Below, one piece after another: positions 6,764 to 7,573 of a stretch of DNA of 7,573 nucleotides (positions are counted from its first letter, which is position 1; every line of letters starts with the position of its first letter). Both the position numbers and the translations under genes were made by a program. The notes under the pieces are model-generated. The model was given only the letters and a program-made list of their open reading frames with translations, did no database searches and was not told where the DNA came from. The stretch comes from an uncultured Bacillaceae bacterium (GTDB lineage: Bacteria; Bacillota; Bacilli; Bacillales; Pradoshiaceae). The stretch lies in NCBI GenBank assembly GCA_904501845.1, contig CAJGCH010000145.1, positions 1-7,573 of the forward strand, read 5' to 3'.

Positions 6764-6786
6764 GATAATAAGTTGAAGTTAAACAA

Positions 6787-6815
6787 AGTGTACTCTTCTT
6801 GCCCACTATCGTCAA
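6787..6815 (-). promoter_or_regulatory. Sigma-A-type promoter of the his operon
   Basis: On the minus strand the -35 box TTGACG (6815-6810, 5 of 6 consensus) and the -10 box TACACT (6792-6787, 4 of 6) are separated by exactly 17 nt. The expected start is near 6780, about 60 nt before the hisZ ATG. It lies downstream of the terminator at 6904-6871, so the operon has its own promoter. No better candidate was seen in the gap. Confidence 0.65.
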
Positions 6816-6817
6816 GC

Positions 6818-6839
6818 AAGAGGACCATGGATTCCTCTT
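6818..6839. repeat. Inverted repeat just upstream of the his -35 box
   Basis: Arms AAGAGGA (6818-6824) and TCCTCTT (6833-6839) are perfect 7-bp complements around an 8-nt centre containing CCATGG. It starts 3 bp upstream of the -35 box. It could be an activator or repressor site. It is not followed by a clean T-tract on either strand, so it is not a convincing terminator. Confidence 0.4.
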
Positions 6840-6870
6840 TCTTTCATTCTATTATTATTTCGCGAGCATA

Positions 6871-6904
6871 TAAAATAAAAACCCTGTCCGGCATGGACAA
6901 GATT
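6871..6904 (-). terminator. Intrinsic terminator between the membrane-protein gene and hisZ
   Basis: On the minus strand bases 6904-6895 pair with 6889-6880, with a core of CTTGTCC against GGACAGG (one U-G wobble) and a 5-nt loop. The run TTTTTATTTT (6881-6872) follows. It begins 14 nt after the stop of the upstream gene, as expected for its terminator, and separates that unit from the his promoter. Confidence 0.75.
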
Positions 6905-6917
6905 TCATATGTATCAG

Positions 6918-7226
6918 TTACACCAGCCACATGGCGAGCACAAATAATGACCAAAAATTGATTGGCAGCCCGATAGCGAGCATTAGGATAAGGGTATATT
7001 CATAATTAGAAGCTGGTCTGCGGCTGATTAATTTTCTCCACGTTATAAAGATGAGCACAAATAGATAAATGGCCATACTGAAGACAGTGACCGCCGTCAA
7101 ATACGTGAACGGGCGGAATTCTCCAAACACATTTTCAAGTTGATAAGCTAGATCTTGCGCGTAAAAACTCAACCAGATATTCACAAGCTGAAGAAAGAGC
7201 AAACAACTAAATTGCGTTTTGCTCAA
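6918..7226 (-). CDS. Small three-helix membrane protein, function unknown
   Basis: I do not recognise this 102-residue protein. It is hydrophobic, with three likely membrane helices at about residues 6-24, 40-62 and 78-100. The loop after helix 2 is positively charged (WRKLISRR, 63-70), which suggests that loop is cytoplasmic. No catalytic motif is visible. It begins with TTG at 7226, overlapping the stop of the DinB-like gene by TTGA. An AGGA lies 10 nt upstream and an AAGAAGG abuts the start. This arrangement implies coupled translation with the upstream gene, and the terminator just after its stop marks the end of that transcript. The frame continues unbroken and codon use matches the neighbours, so it is probably real, but the start is less certain than for the his genes. 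Confidence 0.75.
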   Translation of the reverse strand: MSKTQFSCLLFLQLVNIWLSFYAQDLAYQLENVFGEFRPFTYLTAVTVFSMAIYLFVLIFITWRKLISRRPASNYEYTLILMLAIGLPINFWSLFVLAMWLV

Positions 7227-7573
7227 CCTTCTTCATTCCTGATAGAATCAATCTGCCTAAAATGATGCTCATCATGCTCTAGGAGCCCTTGGAAATAGGC
7301 CGCTGGGGTCAACATTTTTTGATTGAATGCGAACTCCCGCTCCCATTGCTCATCCTCCATTTGCTCAATAGCAGCGAGCAACTTTTTTCTGCTATTGATG
7401 AATTCTTCTATAATATCCTCCTGGCTGCGTTTTTGGCTGATAAGTACCGATTCCCGATTCGTCTGCTCGGCATCTAAACTTTTCGGCAAGGGATCTCCAT
7501 TCAAGAAATACGGAATCCGCTTAAGTCGCACGAATTCATCCCAGGGAGCAAAATGCCCAATCACTTCAGCAAT
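7223..7573 (-). CDS. DinB-like four-helix-bundle protein, C-terminal part (cut by window edge)
   Basis: The reading frame stays open to the window edge; the codons before the GTG at 7564 read I-A-E, so the true start lies outside the window. About 116 residues are visible. The pattern IAEVIGHFAPWDEF near the start and LLEHDEHHFRQID near the end fits the DinB/YfiT-type superfamily. These are metal-binding helical bundles with one His in an early helix (visible residue 7) and an HxxHH-like motif late (H100, H103, H104). Members include thiol transferases and putative metal-dependent hydrolases; the substrate cannot be told from sequence. The frame ends in TGA at 7223, overlapping the membrane-protein gene. 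The family call is by motif only. Confidence 0.75.
   Translation of the reverse strand: MAEVIGHFAPWDEFVRLKRIPYFLNGDPLPKSLDAEQTNRESVLISQKRSQEDIIEEFINSRKKLLAAIEQMEDEQWEREFAFNQKMLTPAAYFQGLLEHDEHHFRQIDSIRNEEG

Noticed and set aside
6720..6917. Histidine T-box riboswitch upstream of hisZ
   Set aside because: No T-box core sequence or specifier stem is visible, and only about 60 nt separate the predicted start site from hisZ. The one clear terminator is upstream of the promoter and belongs to the preceding gene.
6773..6961. 62-residue plus-strand open frame across the his promoter
   Set aside because: It covers the promoter and terminator of the minus-strand genes, has no ribosome binding site and no recognisable features.

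Overview
The window is an almost complete histidine biosynthesis operon on the minus strand. Its order, read right to left in window coordinates, is hisZ-hisG-hisD-hisB-hisH-hisA-hisF-hisIE. The order, a short HisG paired with HisZ, a monofunctional HisB and a fused HisIE all point to a Bacillaceae-type Firmicute. AGGAGG-like ribosome binding sites, TTG starts and moderate GC agree. I cannot name a genus from this sequence.

Layout. Positions 7573-6918 hold the end of a DinB-like four-helix metal-binding protein, cut by the window edge. It overlaps a small three-helix membrane protein by 4 nt (TTGA). An intrinsic terminator (6904-6871) separates this pair from the his operon. Positions 6870-6720 hold the his control region: an inverted repeat, a good sigma-A-type promoter (TTGACG, 17 nt, TACACT), an imperfect palindrome just downstream of the likely transcription start, and the hisZ ribosome binding site. 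Positions 6719-218 are the eight his genes with almost no spacing. Five of the seven junctions are 4-nt ATGA overlaps; the other two, hisG/hisD and hisB/hisH, have short gaps carrying their own Shine-Dalgarno sequences. Positions 217-1 are noncoding. They hold a weak terminator-like hairpin at the hisIE stop, two copies of a 44-bp palindromic G-rich repeat, and a second terminator-like hairpin at the window edge.

How the genes work together. HisG with HisZ makes phosphoribosyl-ATP from ATP and PRPP. HisIE hydrolyses it in two steps to ProFAR, HisA isomerises ProFAR, and HisH-HisF makes imidazole glycerol phosphate plus AICAR. HisB dehydrates that product, and HisD oxidises histidinol to histidine. 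The aminotransferase (HisC) and histidinol-phosphate phosphatase (HisJ/HisN type) are absent here and must lie elsewhere, as is usual in Bacillus relatives.

All key catalytic residues I checked are present, so the pathway genes look intact and ordinary. The parts worth a second look are noncoding: the tandem repeat after hisIE and the palindrome in the short hisZ leader. I found no CRISPR array, insertion sequence, tRNA or rRNA.
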